Source: a candidate division CPR3 bacterium GWF2_35_18 (GTDB lineage: Bacteria > Patescibacteriota > CPR3 > GWF2-35-18). Taken from it: a DNA stretch of 45,768 bases. Position numbers and translations under genes: made by a program. Below, piece by piece: positions 1 through 8,332 of the stretch; the stretch's first letter is position 1; each line of letters begins with the position of its first letter. The DNA lies in contig MESW01000001.1 in the NCBI GenBank assembly GCA_001771135.1, positions 1 through 45,768 of the forward strand. The letters are read 5' to 3'. The notes beneath the pieces were generated by a model. It was not told where the DNA came from, searched no databases, and saw only the letters and a program-made list of their open reading frames with translations.

Positions 1-113
1 CACCATGATTCCGAACACCATTACTGCTTCAAACTATCTCCCTCTTTCTGGAGGAACACCATGATTCCGAACACCATTACTGCTTCAAACTATCTCCCTC
101 TTTCTGGAGGAAC
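1..113. repeat. 56-nt exact tandem duplication at window edge
   Basis: Bases 1-57 are identical to bases 57-113 (offset 56). Because 56 is not a multiple of three, reading the first copy in its coding frame (ATG at 5) runs into TGA at 62-64, whereas the second copy continues into the long open frame. The genuine in-gene repeat is different: a diverged module recurs in frame 171 nt (57 codons) further on, with ATG at 61 and ATG at 232. The perfect identity, out-of-frame period and edge position suggest a short-read assembly artefact in repetitive coding sequence rather than a real frameshift. Confidence 0.75.
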
Positions 114-2802
114 TTTAATAGGAAACTTAAATCTCGGATCGCATAATCTTACAAACATTACGACTCTTTCTACAAACAATCTAACTGCTACCGGAATCGT
201 TTCTCTTCCCAATAACTCCATTACTGACACCATGATTCCCAATACGATTACTGCTTCAAACTATTTACCTCTTTCTGGAGGAACGATGAGTGGAGACATT
301 AACTTGGGAACCAATGATCTTACTAATGGAGGAGCGATTACGGCTAATGCCTTTTCGGGAGATTTAACAGGTGACGTTACAGGATCACTCTTTGGAGGGA
401 GTGTAGATATCACAGCACTTACTATGGCGTCAGGAGCTTCTAGTGGATATGTTTTAACTACCGATGGATCTGGAGTGGCTTCCTGGACAGATGTCTCTTC
501 GACTGGAGGACCTTGGACACTTTCTGGATCAAATCTCTATCCTGATGATATCTCCTATAATGTGGGAATCGGAACAACTAGTCCGACAGAGAAACTGGAA
601 GTTCAAGGAAATAGCCGATTTTCCGGAAATATTTCAATAGCAAATACCATAATAAACCCTTATAAATACTTAAATTTAGAGTTGTCAACTGCCGAGACAG
701 CAAATCATCATTATGGTAGTTATATAAAATTAACTCAAACTGCAGCAGCTAGTAAATATACATATGGATCATCTTCTATTTTAGTTTATACCGGTACAGA
801 AAATTATTCTGGGATGTATGCAGCTTATAATACAGTCACAAATGCTGGTTCAGGAACGCTAACTTCCCTATTTGGAGCATATGATTATGCATCAAATCAA
901 TCTTCAGGTTCTGTCACAAATGTTTGGGGAACAATTGGTCAAGGAAGAAATACTGGAAGTGGTTTAGTAACAAATGCGTATGGCGGAGTTTTTATTTCAG
1001 ATACCAGCTATGGAGAAGCATCTGCATCAGTTACAACTAATGCTGTTGCAATTCTTGGTAGAGTTAATAATACAAACGGGTCAGGAGCAACAATTGTTAC
1101 TGCAAAGGGTCTTGATCTTTCTGGATGGACAAAATCAGGAACGATAAATACCTCTTATGGTATTTATATGGACACCTCAGTTGATATTGGGACTAATCAC
1201 TGGGCTCTTTATTCTTCTTCTACCTCCAACTCATATTTTGCCGGAAATGTGGGAATTGGAACGACTGCTCCAAATTACGGATTAGAACTATCTGAAACTA
1301 CAGGCGCAAATCTAAGTCTTGAAACTAAAGACACTGCTATGATTGACGGTGACGACCTTGGAACTATATTGTTTAGAGGAATTGGTTCTTCTGTAAGAAC
1401 AGGAGCTATGATAAAGGCTGAAGTTGATACAAATACTTGGGGAGATATCAATGATGCTCCCACAGAACTCCAGTTTTTTACTCAAGCAGATGGGGATACA
1501 GATACTTTAACAACTCCTAGAATGGTAATTGACCAATTAGGTTATGTCGGAATCGGAACTACTAATCCTTCTACATATTTGGACGTCAGCTCCGGAATGC
1601 CTACTCCTCTCATGTTGTCAAGAACAGGAGGAGATACAAATGTAAACATTAAGTATCATAATGACTCTGGTAGTATTTACGCTGGAATTAACAGTTCTTC
1701 AATATTTGCAATTGATGATGATGCAGACCTAGGTGATGCAAGTTTTAAGATTGATGCAACTAACGGTAATTTATTAACTGATCTCACTATGACAGGAACT
1801 ACGCCTACTCTAACAATAGGTGACTCTGGAATGGAAGACACGAGTGTTATATTTCATGGAAATGCTCAAGATTATCATGTCGGACTTGACGATACAAACG
1901 ACTCATTCGAAGTTGGTTTAGGATCAATATTAGGAACATCCAGTTTTTTAAATATTATTCCTTCTGGTAATGTGGGTATTGGAACAACATCTCCGAGTAC
2001 TTCATTACATGTATTACGCAATAATACCGATTACACAATGATGATAGAGAATAACAGTGTATCATCATCGGCTCACGGGTTATCGATTGATATTGCATCT
2101 GGTTCAGTCAGCAATGCATTGTATGTGGTTAGTAATTCAACACCAAAATTTGTAATGAAAGCTGATGGATATATGGGAATAAACAAGGGAACCGCAAGTT
2201 CTGCTCTAGATATTACCGGTAATATCAGACAAGATTATGCCAACTCTGCAAGTCATTATTTTTACTCAAGTGCGACGATATATACTGGTTTAGATTTGAA
2301 TACAGACAACAGAAATTTAACTATAAGAAATGTTTCTGATAGTAATGGGGGAAATATCATACTACAACCAGATATTGAAACTGGTAATGTAGGTATTGGG
2401 ACGACTAATCCATCTCAGAAACTGGAAGTATATAATGGAGTTTTGAAGATTAATCGAGATGATGGAACTGATTCTTATATTCATTTCTATGAAGACACAT
2501 TCGGCAGTAGTTGGAGTATAGGATCAAAGAATAATGGAAGTTTTGTTATTGGTGGAGGAGAAGATATTACAACGGGACAAGTGTTAGTTATTGATGGAGA
2601 TCATGATGTGGGAATTGGTTCAACTAATCCTACTGCGAAACTTGAAGTTACTTCTGTCATTAGATCAACTCCTTCAGACGCGCCGGGAACATGTGATGCC
2701 AATACTGAAGGCGGAATGTATTATGACGCTTCGATGAACGAACCATGTTTCTGCGATGGAGTAAATTGGGTTCAGTTTGACGGTGGCGGCAATTGTATCT
2801 AG
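61..2802 (+). CDS. VGIGTT-repeat tail-fibre-like surface protein, 5'-partial
   Basis: C-terminal 913 residues of what is probably a longer secreted or surface fibre protein. The ATG at 61 is an internal Met in a repeat, not a real start; no signal peptide is visible. The first 80 residues hold two copies of a 57-residue module (MIPNTITASNYLPLSGGT, then GxxNLG). Six copies of a VGIGTT/S-x-P-x-x-x-L-x-V motif follow at about residues 168, 396, 496, 638, 777 and 850, with a degenerate copy near 703. This motif is common in phage tail-fibre-like and bacterial adhesin-like proteins. The last 45 residues carry four Cys (GTC, PCFC, NC) in a conserved-looking cap. Composition is rich in Ser, Thr, Asn and Gly with very few Cys elsewhere. 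No phage genes are nearby, so a host surface adhesin is more likely than a prophage fibre. Ligand unknown. Confidence 0.8.
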   Translation: MIPNTITASNYLPLSGGTLIGNLNLGSHNLTNITTLSTNNLTATGIVSLPNNSITDTMIPNTITASNYLPLSGGTMSGDINLGTNDLTNGGAITANAFSGDLTGDVTGSLFGGSVDITALTMASGASSGYVLTTDGSGVASWTDVSSTGGPWTLSGSNLYPDDISYNVGIGTTSPTEKLEVQGNSRFSGNISIANTIINPYKYLNLELSTAETANHHYGSYIKLTQTAAASKYTYGSSSILVYTGTENYSGMYAAYNTVTNAGSGTLTSLFGAYDYASNQSSGSVTNVWGTIGQGRNTGSGLVTNAYGGVFISDTSYGEASASVTTNAVAILGRVNNTNGSGATIVTAKGLDLSGWTKSGTINTSYGIYMDTSVDIGTNHWALYSSSTSNSYFAGNVGIGTTAPNYGLELSETTGANLSLETKDTAMIDGDDLGTILFRGIGSSVRTGAMIKAEVDTNTWGDINDAPTELQFFTQADGDTDTLTTPRMVIDQLGYVGIGTTNPSTYLDVSSGMPTPLMLSRTGGDTNVNIKYHNDSGSIYAGINSSSIFAIDDDADLGDASFKIDATNGNLLTDLTMTGTTPTLTIGDSGMEDTSVIFHGNAQDYHVGLDDTNDSFEVGLGSILGTSSFLNIIPSGNVGIGTTSPSTSLHVLRNNTDYTMMIENNSVSSSAHGLSIDIASGSVSNALYVVSNSTPKFVMKADGYMGINKGTASSALDITGNIRQDYANSASHYFYSSATIYTGLDLNTDNRNLTIRNVSDSNGGNIILQPDIETGNVGIGTTNPSQKLEVYNGVLKINRDDGTDSYIHFYEDTFGSSWSIGSKNNGSFVIGGGEDITTGQVLVIDGDHDVGIGSTNPTAKLEVTSVIRSTPSDAPGTCDANTEGGMYYDASMNEPCFCDGVNWVQFDGGGNCI

Positions 2803-2918
2803 TTTATATTGTCAATTTAACCTTTTTCAAATATAATTAATTCCATTAATAATTTCTCCGTAAAATAAAGGAACTTCTCCATTAAAGTCGAAGAATAATT
2901 ATAGAGTAATATAAAATT

Positions 2919-3440
2919 ATGAATCTACTCGATGTCATTCTAATCCTGATTGTTTTGGCTTTTGTCTATAAAGGCGCTCAACAAGGCATTGCTTACATGC
3001 TTGGACAAGCAGTTGGGATTATTGTGGGAGTTTTGATTGCCAGTCGCATATTTGATGATCTAGCCCACCTTATCAAACCACTTTTTTTAGGCAACTATGC
3101 CATCGCAGCTATCTTTTCCTTTGTGCTCATCTTCGAAATTATCAACGAACTTTTAGGTCTTATCTTAAGTGCTCTAAATGTTTTTGGTTTTTTGAGAAAT
3201 CTCCCCATTTTTAGCACGCTTGATAAATGGCTTGGCGCCCTTTTAGGTTTATTTGTGGGAAATCTAATTCTAGGAGTGATTCTCTTTTTTCTACTCCGAA
3301 CTCCAACCAATACATCCCTAGATGAGTTATTGGGCACCTCCTCTTTAACACCTTTATTTATTAATTTTGCCGCCTGGTTCATCGCACTTTTCCCAAATGA
3401 TTTTAAAATGCTGCCGACCGTAATCGAAAAAGAGCTCTAA
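2919..3440 (+). CDS. CvpA family membrane protein
   Basis: 173-residue integral membrane protein with about four hydrophobic segments (near residues 5-20, 25-42, 58-85 and 100-128). It begins with the family-typical pattern MNLLDVILILIVLAFVYKGA, then a Gly-rich helix (GQAVGIIVGVLIA). CvpA proteins are named for colicin V production, but their general role is unclear; they are linked to envelope stress and septation. No Shine-Dalgarno site is visible. A TAATAT hexamer at 2907-2912 lies 6 nt before the ATG, fitting leaderless transcription. The stop at 3440 is 2 nt from tatD, so the two are very probably co-transcribed. Confidence 0.8.
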   Translation: MNLLDVILILIVLAFVYKGAQQGIAYMLGQAVGIIVGVLIASRIFDDLAHLIKPLFLGNYAIAAIFSFVLIFEIINELLGLILSALNVFGFLRNLPIFSTLDKWLGALLGLFVGNLILGVILFFLLRTPTNTSLDELLGTSSLTPLFINFAAWFIALFPNDFKMLPTVIEKEL

Positions 3441-3442
3441 TT

Positions 3443-4249
3443 ATGAATCCCCTTATTATTGATACCCACGCGCATCTTGATTTTAAAGCTTTTAATGCCG
3501 ATCAAAATGGCGTAATTCAAAATGCATTCCAAAACGGTATAAACAAAATTATTAATATCGGAGTAAATTTTGAGACCAGCCAAAAGTCAATTGATCTCTC
3601 TACTGTCTATCCTCAAATCTACGCCACGGTCGCCATTCATCCTGAAGAAATTATAACTATAGAAGGACAAACTGAAAAAGAAGTTATGGAGAAACTTACT
3701 GTTTTATCTTCAAATAAAAAAGTCGTTGCCATTGGAGAATGCGGACTGGATTATTTTTACTTAAGAAAAGATGAAACCAATCGCCGTTTAAACATCGAAA
3801 GACAGCAAAAATTATTTGCACTACATATTAAACTCGCTAAAAACTTAAATCTACCTTTAGTGATTCATTCCCGAGATGCTTTTACCGATGTTGTAAATTT
3901 ACTTACGGAACATAAATTTCCTTTTTCTAAAGTTGTTTTTCACTCCTGGAGTTATAATTTCAAAAAAGCACAACAGGTTATTGAAAAAGGCGGTTTTATC
4001 TCCTTAAATGCCATCGCTACCTATCCCAATGCTAAAGAGGTTCAAGAAACTGCGGCAAAAATCGATGAGAAAAGTTTTTTTCTGGAAACTGATTGCCCTT
4101 TTTTACCACCCCAAAGCAAAAGAGGTCAACGCAACGAACCTTCTAACGTTATTGAAACCGCTAGTAAAATTGCAGAATTACGCAGAACAACTTTAGAGCA
4201 AATTGCTACAAATACAACGTATAATGCGACCAATTTCTTCCAACTGTGA
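3443..4249 (+). CDS. tatD: TatD family metal-dependent hydrolase (DNase)
   Basis: 268 residues, the usual TatD length, forming a TIM-barrel amidohydrolase. Metal ligands are visible: H9 and H11 in DTHAHLD, the Glu of AIGECGLDYFY near residue 98, a His in LVIHSRDA, a His in VFHSWSY, and the Asp of LETDCPFL. The C-terminal PSNVIETASKIAELR segment is also typical. Family members are 3'-5' exonucleases active on single-stranded DNA and RNA and are implicated in repair and in degrading damaged DNA. It lies 2 nt downstream of the cvpA-like gene, in the same transcription unit. It ends with TGA, which shows that TGA is a stop here. Confidence 0.92.
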   Translation: MNPLIIDTHAHLDFKAFNADQNGVIQNAFQNGINKIINIGVNFETSQKSIDLSTVYPQIYATVAIHPEEIITIEGQTEKEVMEKLTVLSSNKKVVAIGECGLDYFYLRKDETNRRLNIERQQKLFALHIKLAKNLNLPLVIHSRDAFTDVVNLLTEHKFPFSKVVFHSWSYNFKKAQQVIEKGGFISLNAIATYPNAKEVQETAAKIDEKSFFLETDCPFLPPQSKRGQRNEPSNVIETASKIAELRRTTLEQIATNTTYNATNFFQL

Positions 4250-4339
4250 TCCATGGTATACTTCAATCTGGAATAACCAACAACCAAATCTCAAATAGTG
4301 ATTCAATCTTTTAAATTTGGTAAAGGGGATAAATTGACA

Positions 4340-4759
4340 ATGATTCAACAAGAAAAAGTTCGAAAAAATCGCAAACCTTTAATTACAAAGTCTTTTTTTG
4401 AATATCAAAGATTTCCTTTGTGGAAAGATGATAAAAAAATAACCTCAGTTGCGATTGCAAGTATAATCCTTCTTATCTCTGCTTGGATCTTTATCGCCAA
4501 GTTTTTTAACGAACTACCTCCAGAGATTCCGCTTTATTTTGTCAAAATCGGAAATGGGGCTTTAGCAGAAAAAAAAGATCTTTATTTTCTTCCGTTAGGA
4601 TTTGCTTTTTTTACATTTCTGAATCTGTATCTCGCTCATTACTTATATCGTAAAGAAAAATTGCTCTCAAATATCCTGATCTACATCTGCCTTTTTTTGA
4701 ATATTATGTTAATCCTAATCATTTTTAAATTAAGCTATATCACGGGATTAATATTCTAA
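4340..4759 (+). CDS. Small three-helix membrane protein (possible DUF1648-like)
   Basis: 139 residues from the ATG at 4340, which follows a GGGG-type site at 4324-4328; an in-frame GTG at 4298 would add 14 residues but has no such site. A basic N-terminal tail (about 35 residues) precedes three hydrophobic helices: SVAIASIILLISAWIF, FLPLGFAFFTFLNLYL and NILIYICLFLNIMLILIIF. Between the first two is a short loop, LPPEIPLYFVKIGNGALAEK, which resembles the P-x-x-I-P-x-H/Y-F...G loop of DUF1648 proteins, though weakly. It ends 1 nt before the glycosyltransferase gene, suggesting translational coupling and a link to envelope polymer synthesis. Function not known. Confidence 0.6.
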   Translation: MIQQEKVRKNRKPLITKSFFEYQRFPLWKDDKKITSVAIASIILLISAWIFIAKFFNELPPEIPLYFVKIGNGALAEKKDLYFLPLGFAFFTFLNLYLAHYLYRKEKLLSNILIYICLFLNIMLILIIFKLSYITGLIF

Positions 4760-4760
4760 A

Positions 4761-5837
4761 ATGAATCTTTTGATACTCCTTATTATTCCGAGCGTAATTT
4801 CCTTTATCTTGTTTCCTGTGGTTATTAAATTTGCATTCAAATATGGGTTTACTGATGATCCTTCTAAAAGTAAACATCCTGCAAAATTACACCTAAAAAT
4901 CCTTCCCCGAATGGGTGGAATAGCTCCTTTTATTGCGATCCTTCTAACAATACTAATTTTCATTCCCTTGGATAAACACCTTACCGGAATGCTTATTGCT
5001 AGTTTAATTCTGCTTTTAATAAACACTCTCGATGATAAGTATGATATCCACCCTTTAATTCGTTTTGGAGTTGAATTTGTTGCAGCCAGCATTATTGTAA
5101 TTAGTGGAGTAGGAATTTCTTCCCTTTCCATTCCTTTCCTTGGAAATATCGATCTCAATATTATTGATATCCCAATCAACTTCCTCGGAGAACATCATTT
5201 TTTCCCTCTGGCGGATATTTTAGCCGTATTCTGGATTATGACGGTAATCAACTTTGTAAATTGGTCATCTGGGGTTGACGGACAACTTCCGATGTTAACT
5301 ATCATTTCGTTAGCTTTCATTGCCCTACTAGCTTCTCAATTTATCTCCTACGATAACTCCCAATGGACCATAATTAAAATATGTCTCATTACAATTGGAT
5401 CGGTTATTCCTTTTTTAATATTTAATTGGCATCCGGCGCAAATTCTTCCTGGTGATGGAGCTTCAACATTTTTAGCTCTCATTATTTCCACCTTGGCCAT
5501 TTACTCCGGTAGTAAAACCGCCACCACAATTTTGATTTTGGGTGTTCCAATTATGGATGGATTATGGACGATCGGCAGAAGAATTTATAAAGGCAAACTT
5601 CCTATCTGGGGAGACAGAGAGCACCTACACCACAAGCTATTGAATATCGGTTGGACACATGAAAAGATTACCGTTTTTTACGGCGCAGTAACTTTGATTC
5701 TTGGCTTAATCGCTATCTATTCTTCAAAAATAACGAAGTTTTGGTCAATCATTACAACAGGAATACTGCTTGTTGGTTTAACTTTATATTTAGGATTTTT
5801 AGGTAAGAAGAAGCCAAAGACACAAAACAACAGTTAA
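4761..5837 (+). CDS. MraY/WecA-family polyprenyl-phosphate sugar-1-phosphate transferase
   Basis: 358-residue polytopic membrane enzyme (about 10-11 helices) of glycosyltransferase family 4. It would transfer a UDP-amino-sugar 1-phosphate to a polyprenyl phosphate on the cytoplasmic face. Family signatures are present: RMGG at 50-53, the DD pair at 91-92 (NTLDDKYDI), a GVDG motif at 171-174 (canonical GLDG), GDGAS at 231-235, Asp266 in PIMDG, and the His motif REHLHH at 286-291. The REHLHH form points to the WecA/TagO/WbcO branch that starts wall or surface polysaccharide synthesis rather than to MraY. It is coupled to the small membrane protein upstream. Its 3' end overlaps by 39 nt the convergent gene on the other strand. 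Confidence 0.85.
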   Translation: MNLLILLIIPSVISFILFPVVIKFAFKYGFTDDPSKSKHPAKLHLKILPRMGGIAPFIAILLTILIFIPLDKHLTGMLIASLILLLINTLDDKYDIHPLIRFGVEFVAASIIVISGVGISSLSIPFLGNIDLNIIDIPINFLGEHHFFPLADILAVFWIMTVINFVNWSSGVDGQLPMLTIISLAFIALLASQFISYDNSQWTIIKICLITIGSVIPFLIFNWHPAQILPGDGASTFLALIISTLAIYSGSKTATTILILGVPIMDGLWTIGRRIYKGKLPIWGDREHLHHKLLNIGWTHEKITVFYGAVTLILGLIAIYSSKITKFWSIITTGILLVGLTLYLGFLGKKKPKTQNNS

Positions 5838-6296
5838 GATTTGCGTACCAATTCCGATCCAAACATTCCCTTTCGTAAACTTGAAAACCAGCTTTTCTTT
5901 TTCATGCTTGACATCTTGATCTAACTTCGCATGAATTTTTTCAGCTATTGAAATAAGAGAGTGGCTTTGGGTTGACGGAAGATCACGTCGTAAAAGTAAC
6001 GCAGGAATTCTGACAGCATCAAGAAAATTTCCCAAAGCTGCTCCCAAAATTACAATCCAAAATTCATTTGACCCAAACGGAAATTTCAGCGCAAAAAAAA
6101 GCCCCAAACTCAAAGAGATAATAAAATCAACATACAACGCAATTGATTTTTTTCCAAAGAAGGTGGGAGTCTGTGTCCAATGAGGAATGAAATCCAAAAG
6201 ATAATGTGATAATAAAGCTAATGGTAATGATATCGAAGGATTTTCAATTTTTGTTGCTAAAGTTACACCTGCTAAGGTGTGAGGTATCATCCACAT
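5799..6296 (-). CDS. YdjM/DUF457-like integral membrane protein
   Basis: 165 residues with about four hydrophobic segments. The N-terminus has IPHTLAG followed by ALLSHYLLDFIPHW; this His-rich pattern with an Asp is typical of the YdjM/DUF457 group, often annotated as membrane-bound metal-dependent hydrolases. A later LGNFLDAVRIP also carries an Asp. Substrate and activity are not established for the family. It starts 11 nt after the mutL stop on the same strand and is probably read from the mutL transcript; no Shine-Dalgarno site is seen. An alternative start (MIPHTL) lies 6 nt downstream. The 3' end overlaps the convergent glycosyltransferase gene. Confidence 0.6.
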   Translation of the reverse strand: MWMIPHTLAGVTLATKIENPSISLPLALLSHYLLDFIPHWTQTPTFFGKKSIALYVDFIISLSLGLFFALKFPFGSNEFWIVILGAALGNFLDAVRIPALLLRRDLPSTQSHSLISIAEKIHAKLDQDVKHEKEKLVFKFTKGNVWIGIGTQILTVVLCLWLLLT

Positions 6297-6307
6297 AATA
6301 ATAAATG

Positions 6308-8149
6308 TTAATTTTTAAAGCTCTTTTTATCCCGGAGAAATAATTTATCCAATTGTTTCCGACCTAATCTAACAACTACAGGTCTACCATGAGGACAAGT
6401 ATATTTCTCCTTTGTTATCTCAAATTGCTGTAATAAATTCCTCATTTCTGATATTTCAAGTTTATCTCCAGCCTTAATTGCACTTCTACAGGATAAAAAC
6501 GTCAGCATTCGTAAAGTTTTGCGATCAATTTTCCAATCTCCTTCTATTGTAAATTCTTCATGAGAAATAAGTCCGTCTAAAAAATCTCGAAATCGTGATT
6601 TTAAATTATCACTATTAAGAACTATGGGAATCTCTTTAATCAGTACTTTTTTGTCCTCAACCTCCAAACCGAAACCCAATTTTTGTAATTTATCTTTCTC
6701 TTTCAGAATAATCTCCCTTTCTGGAGAAGATAGTTCTACCTCTTCTGGAAAAAGTAACGCCTGCGTTTCTCCCTGCTTTTGCTGACTCAAATATAAATGA
6801 ATAAATTTTTCAAAAAGCACTCGTTCGTGCACTGCATGCTGATCATAGATAAATAATTCGCTACCTTTAATTTCAATAATATAAACAAAATCAAGCTGAA
6901 AAAGTTGTGATGTTGAACTATTACAACTCTCTTCTGTTTCCTCCCAAGGGAATTTTTGCGGTTCAATGTCTACAGGATTATTCTTCGCATCACTTTCTTT
7001 TAAACTTACATCACTGATCTTTTCATTAAACTCAAAGGCTTGTTTTGCCATTTTTGGCGTGACAAATTCTCTCTGATGTTCATATATAGACGGTTCTGAA
7101 AAATGTAAACGTCGTGACTGCTCAAAGACTCTCTCTACTCCGGCAGCTGGGGTTAAATCAATTTTCTCCAAAGCTTTAGAAACAGCTACTTTTACTCCGT
7201 TAAAGATAAGATCGTTCACGGCAAATTTTACCTCTTCTTTGCGTGGGTGGATATTGATGTCAATAAGATCAGCACGAATTTCAAAATTAAGAAAGAAAAC
7301 CGGATAACTTCCAATTGGTAAATACGATCCATATCCTTGTTTAACCGCGGAAAAGACTAACTTATTTGTAACAGAACGACTATTCACAATTAAAAATTGC
7401 TGATTCTTTCGAGTTCGAGAAATTCCTGGCTTTCCAAGAAACCCAGTAATTTTTAAATATTCGTGATTAAAAAGTACTGGAAGTAAATCTTGTTCTTCTA
7501 ATTCAAAAATAGACACGATCCTCTCTTTGAAACTGGAAACTGGGAGCTGAAATAATTTTTTGTTTTCATTAAACAGTTCAAAACGGATTTGAGGATGTGA
7601 CAAAGCTTCAGCAATAAAAATCTCACGGCAGTATTTTAATTCTGTATTTACTGATTTTAAAAATTTCTGGCGGGCTGGAATATTAAAAAAAATCTCAGAA
7701 ACTGTCACCGCAGTTCCCTCGGGACAACCCACCTTCTTTAACTCTCCTTTTTCTTCTCCGGAGATAGTAAAAACTGCTCCAATTTCTGTTTTCTGCTTTG
7801 TTTCAATTCTGACCTTAGAAACTGCGGCAATTGAATAAAGAGCTTCACCGCGAAAACCGAGACTATTTAAATGAAGTAAATCATCAGCCGCGCTTATTTT
7901 GGAAGTAGCATGTCTTTCAAAAGCCAACGGGAGCTCACTGCTTTTTATCCCAAAACCGTTATCAATTACTTGAATTTTGATTAATCCACCTTTTTCTAAA
8001 AAGACCTTAATAACAGAGCTTCCAGCGTCAATCGAATTTTCCAGTAGTTCTTTTAGAATCGAAGCTGGGTTTTCAACCACTTCTCCAGCAGCAATCTGTT
8101 TGATAACTTCTGGCGACAAAATTTTTATTTCCGGTATTACTATTTTCAT
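6308..8149 (-). CDS. mutL: DNA mismatch repair protein MutL (endonuclease type)
   Basis: 613 residues, normal length. The N-terminal GHKL ATPase shows ELLENSIDAG at 35-44, DNGFGI at 63-68, and the lid motifs ERHATSKI and GFRGEAL near 78-85 and 98-104. A charged linker occupies about 340-415. The C-terminal domain carries the endonuclease metal motif DQHA-x2-E-x4-E (D436, E442, E447), an SCR/ACR-like motif at 553-555 and CPHGRP at 585-590. This is therefore the nicking form of MutL found in bacteria without MutH, recruited by MutS to nick the daughter strand. mutS lies on the same strand about 1.4 kb upstream, with an enolase on the opposite strand between. No clear Shine-Dalgarno site precedes the ATG. 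Confidence 0.96.
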   Translation of the reverse strand: MKIVIPEIKILSPEVIKQIAAGEVVENPASILKELLENSIDAGSSVIKVFLEKGGLIKIQVIDNGFGIKSSELPLAFERHATSKISAADDLLHLNSLGFRGEALYSIAAVSKVRIETKQKTEIGAVFTISGEEKGELKKVGCPEGTAVTVSEIFFNIPARQKFLKSVNTELKYCREIFIAEALSHPQIRFELFNENKKLFQLPVSSFKERIVSIFELEEQDLLPVLFNHEYLKITGFLGKPGISRTRKNQQFLIVNSRSVTNKLVFSAVKQGYGSYLPIGSYPVFFLNFEIRADLIDINIHPRKEEVKFAVNDLIFNGVKVAVSKALEKIDLTPAAGVERVFEQSRRLHFSEPSIYEHQREFVTPKMAKQAFEFNEKISDVSLKESDAKNNPVDIEPQKFPWEETEESCNSSTSQLFQLDFVYIIEIKGSELFIYDQHAVHERVLFEKFIHLYLSQQKQGETQALLFPEEVELSSPEREIILKEKDKLQKLGFGLEVEDKKVLIKEIPIVLNSDNLKSRFRDFLDGLISHEEFTIEGDWKIDRKTLRMLTFLSCRSAIKAGDKLEISEMRNLLQQFEITKEKYTCPHGRPVVVRLGRKQLDKLFLRDKKSFKN

Positions 8150-8165
8150 ATAATTACGGTTTCTA

Positions 8166-8251
8166 TACCCATATAACCGCGATTTGCAGTTTAATTTGTT
8201 TATATGGGTAATACTCGACTACTTTTTTGTAAATTCAAGAAAGTTGAGTAT
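8166..8251. repeat. Two adjacent inverted repeats between mutL and enolase
   Basis: The 183-nt divergent gap holds two back-to-back inverted repeats. The first has perfect 11-nt arms, TACCCATATAA at 8166-8176 and its complement at 8200-8210, around a 23-nt spacer. The second has 9-nt arms with one G-T wobble, ATACTCGAC at 8211-8219 and GTTGAGTAT at 8243-8251. Both lie upstream of the likely enolase -10 (TATAAT, 8286-8291). They could be operator sites controlling one or both divergent genes, or leader hairpins. Confidence 0.55.
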
Positions 8252-8332
8252 ATGTCTTCCCATTCTATCAAAAATCTCTCTGTTGTATAATAACAATATC
8301 TATCTTACCGATATTTTATAAAAAGGAGAAAC

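Noticed and set aside
61-2802. Prophage tail-fibre gene
   Set aside because: VGIGTT repeats occur in phage fibres, but no capsid, portal, terminase, tail or integrase gene is in the following 43 kb.
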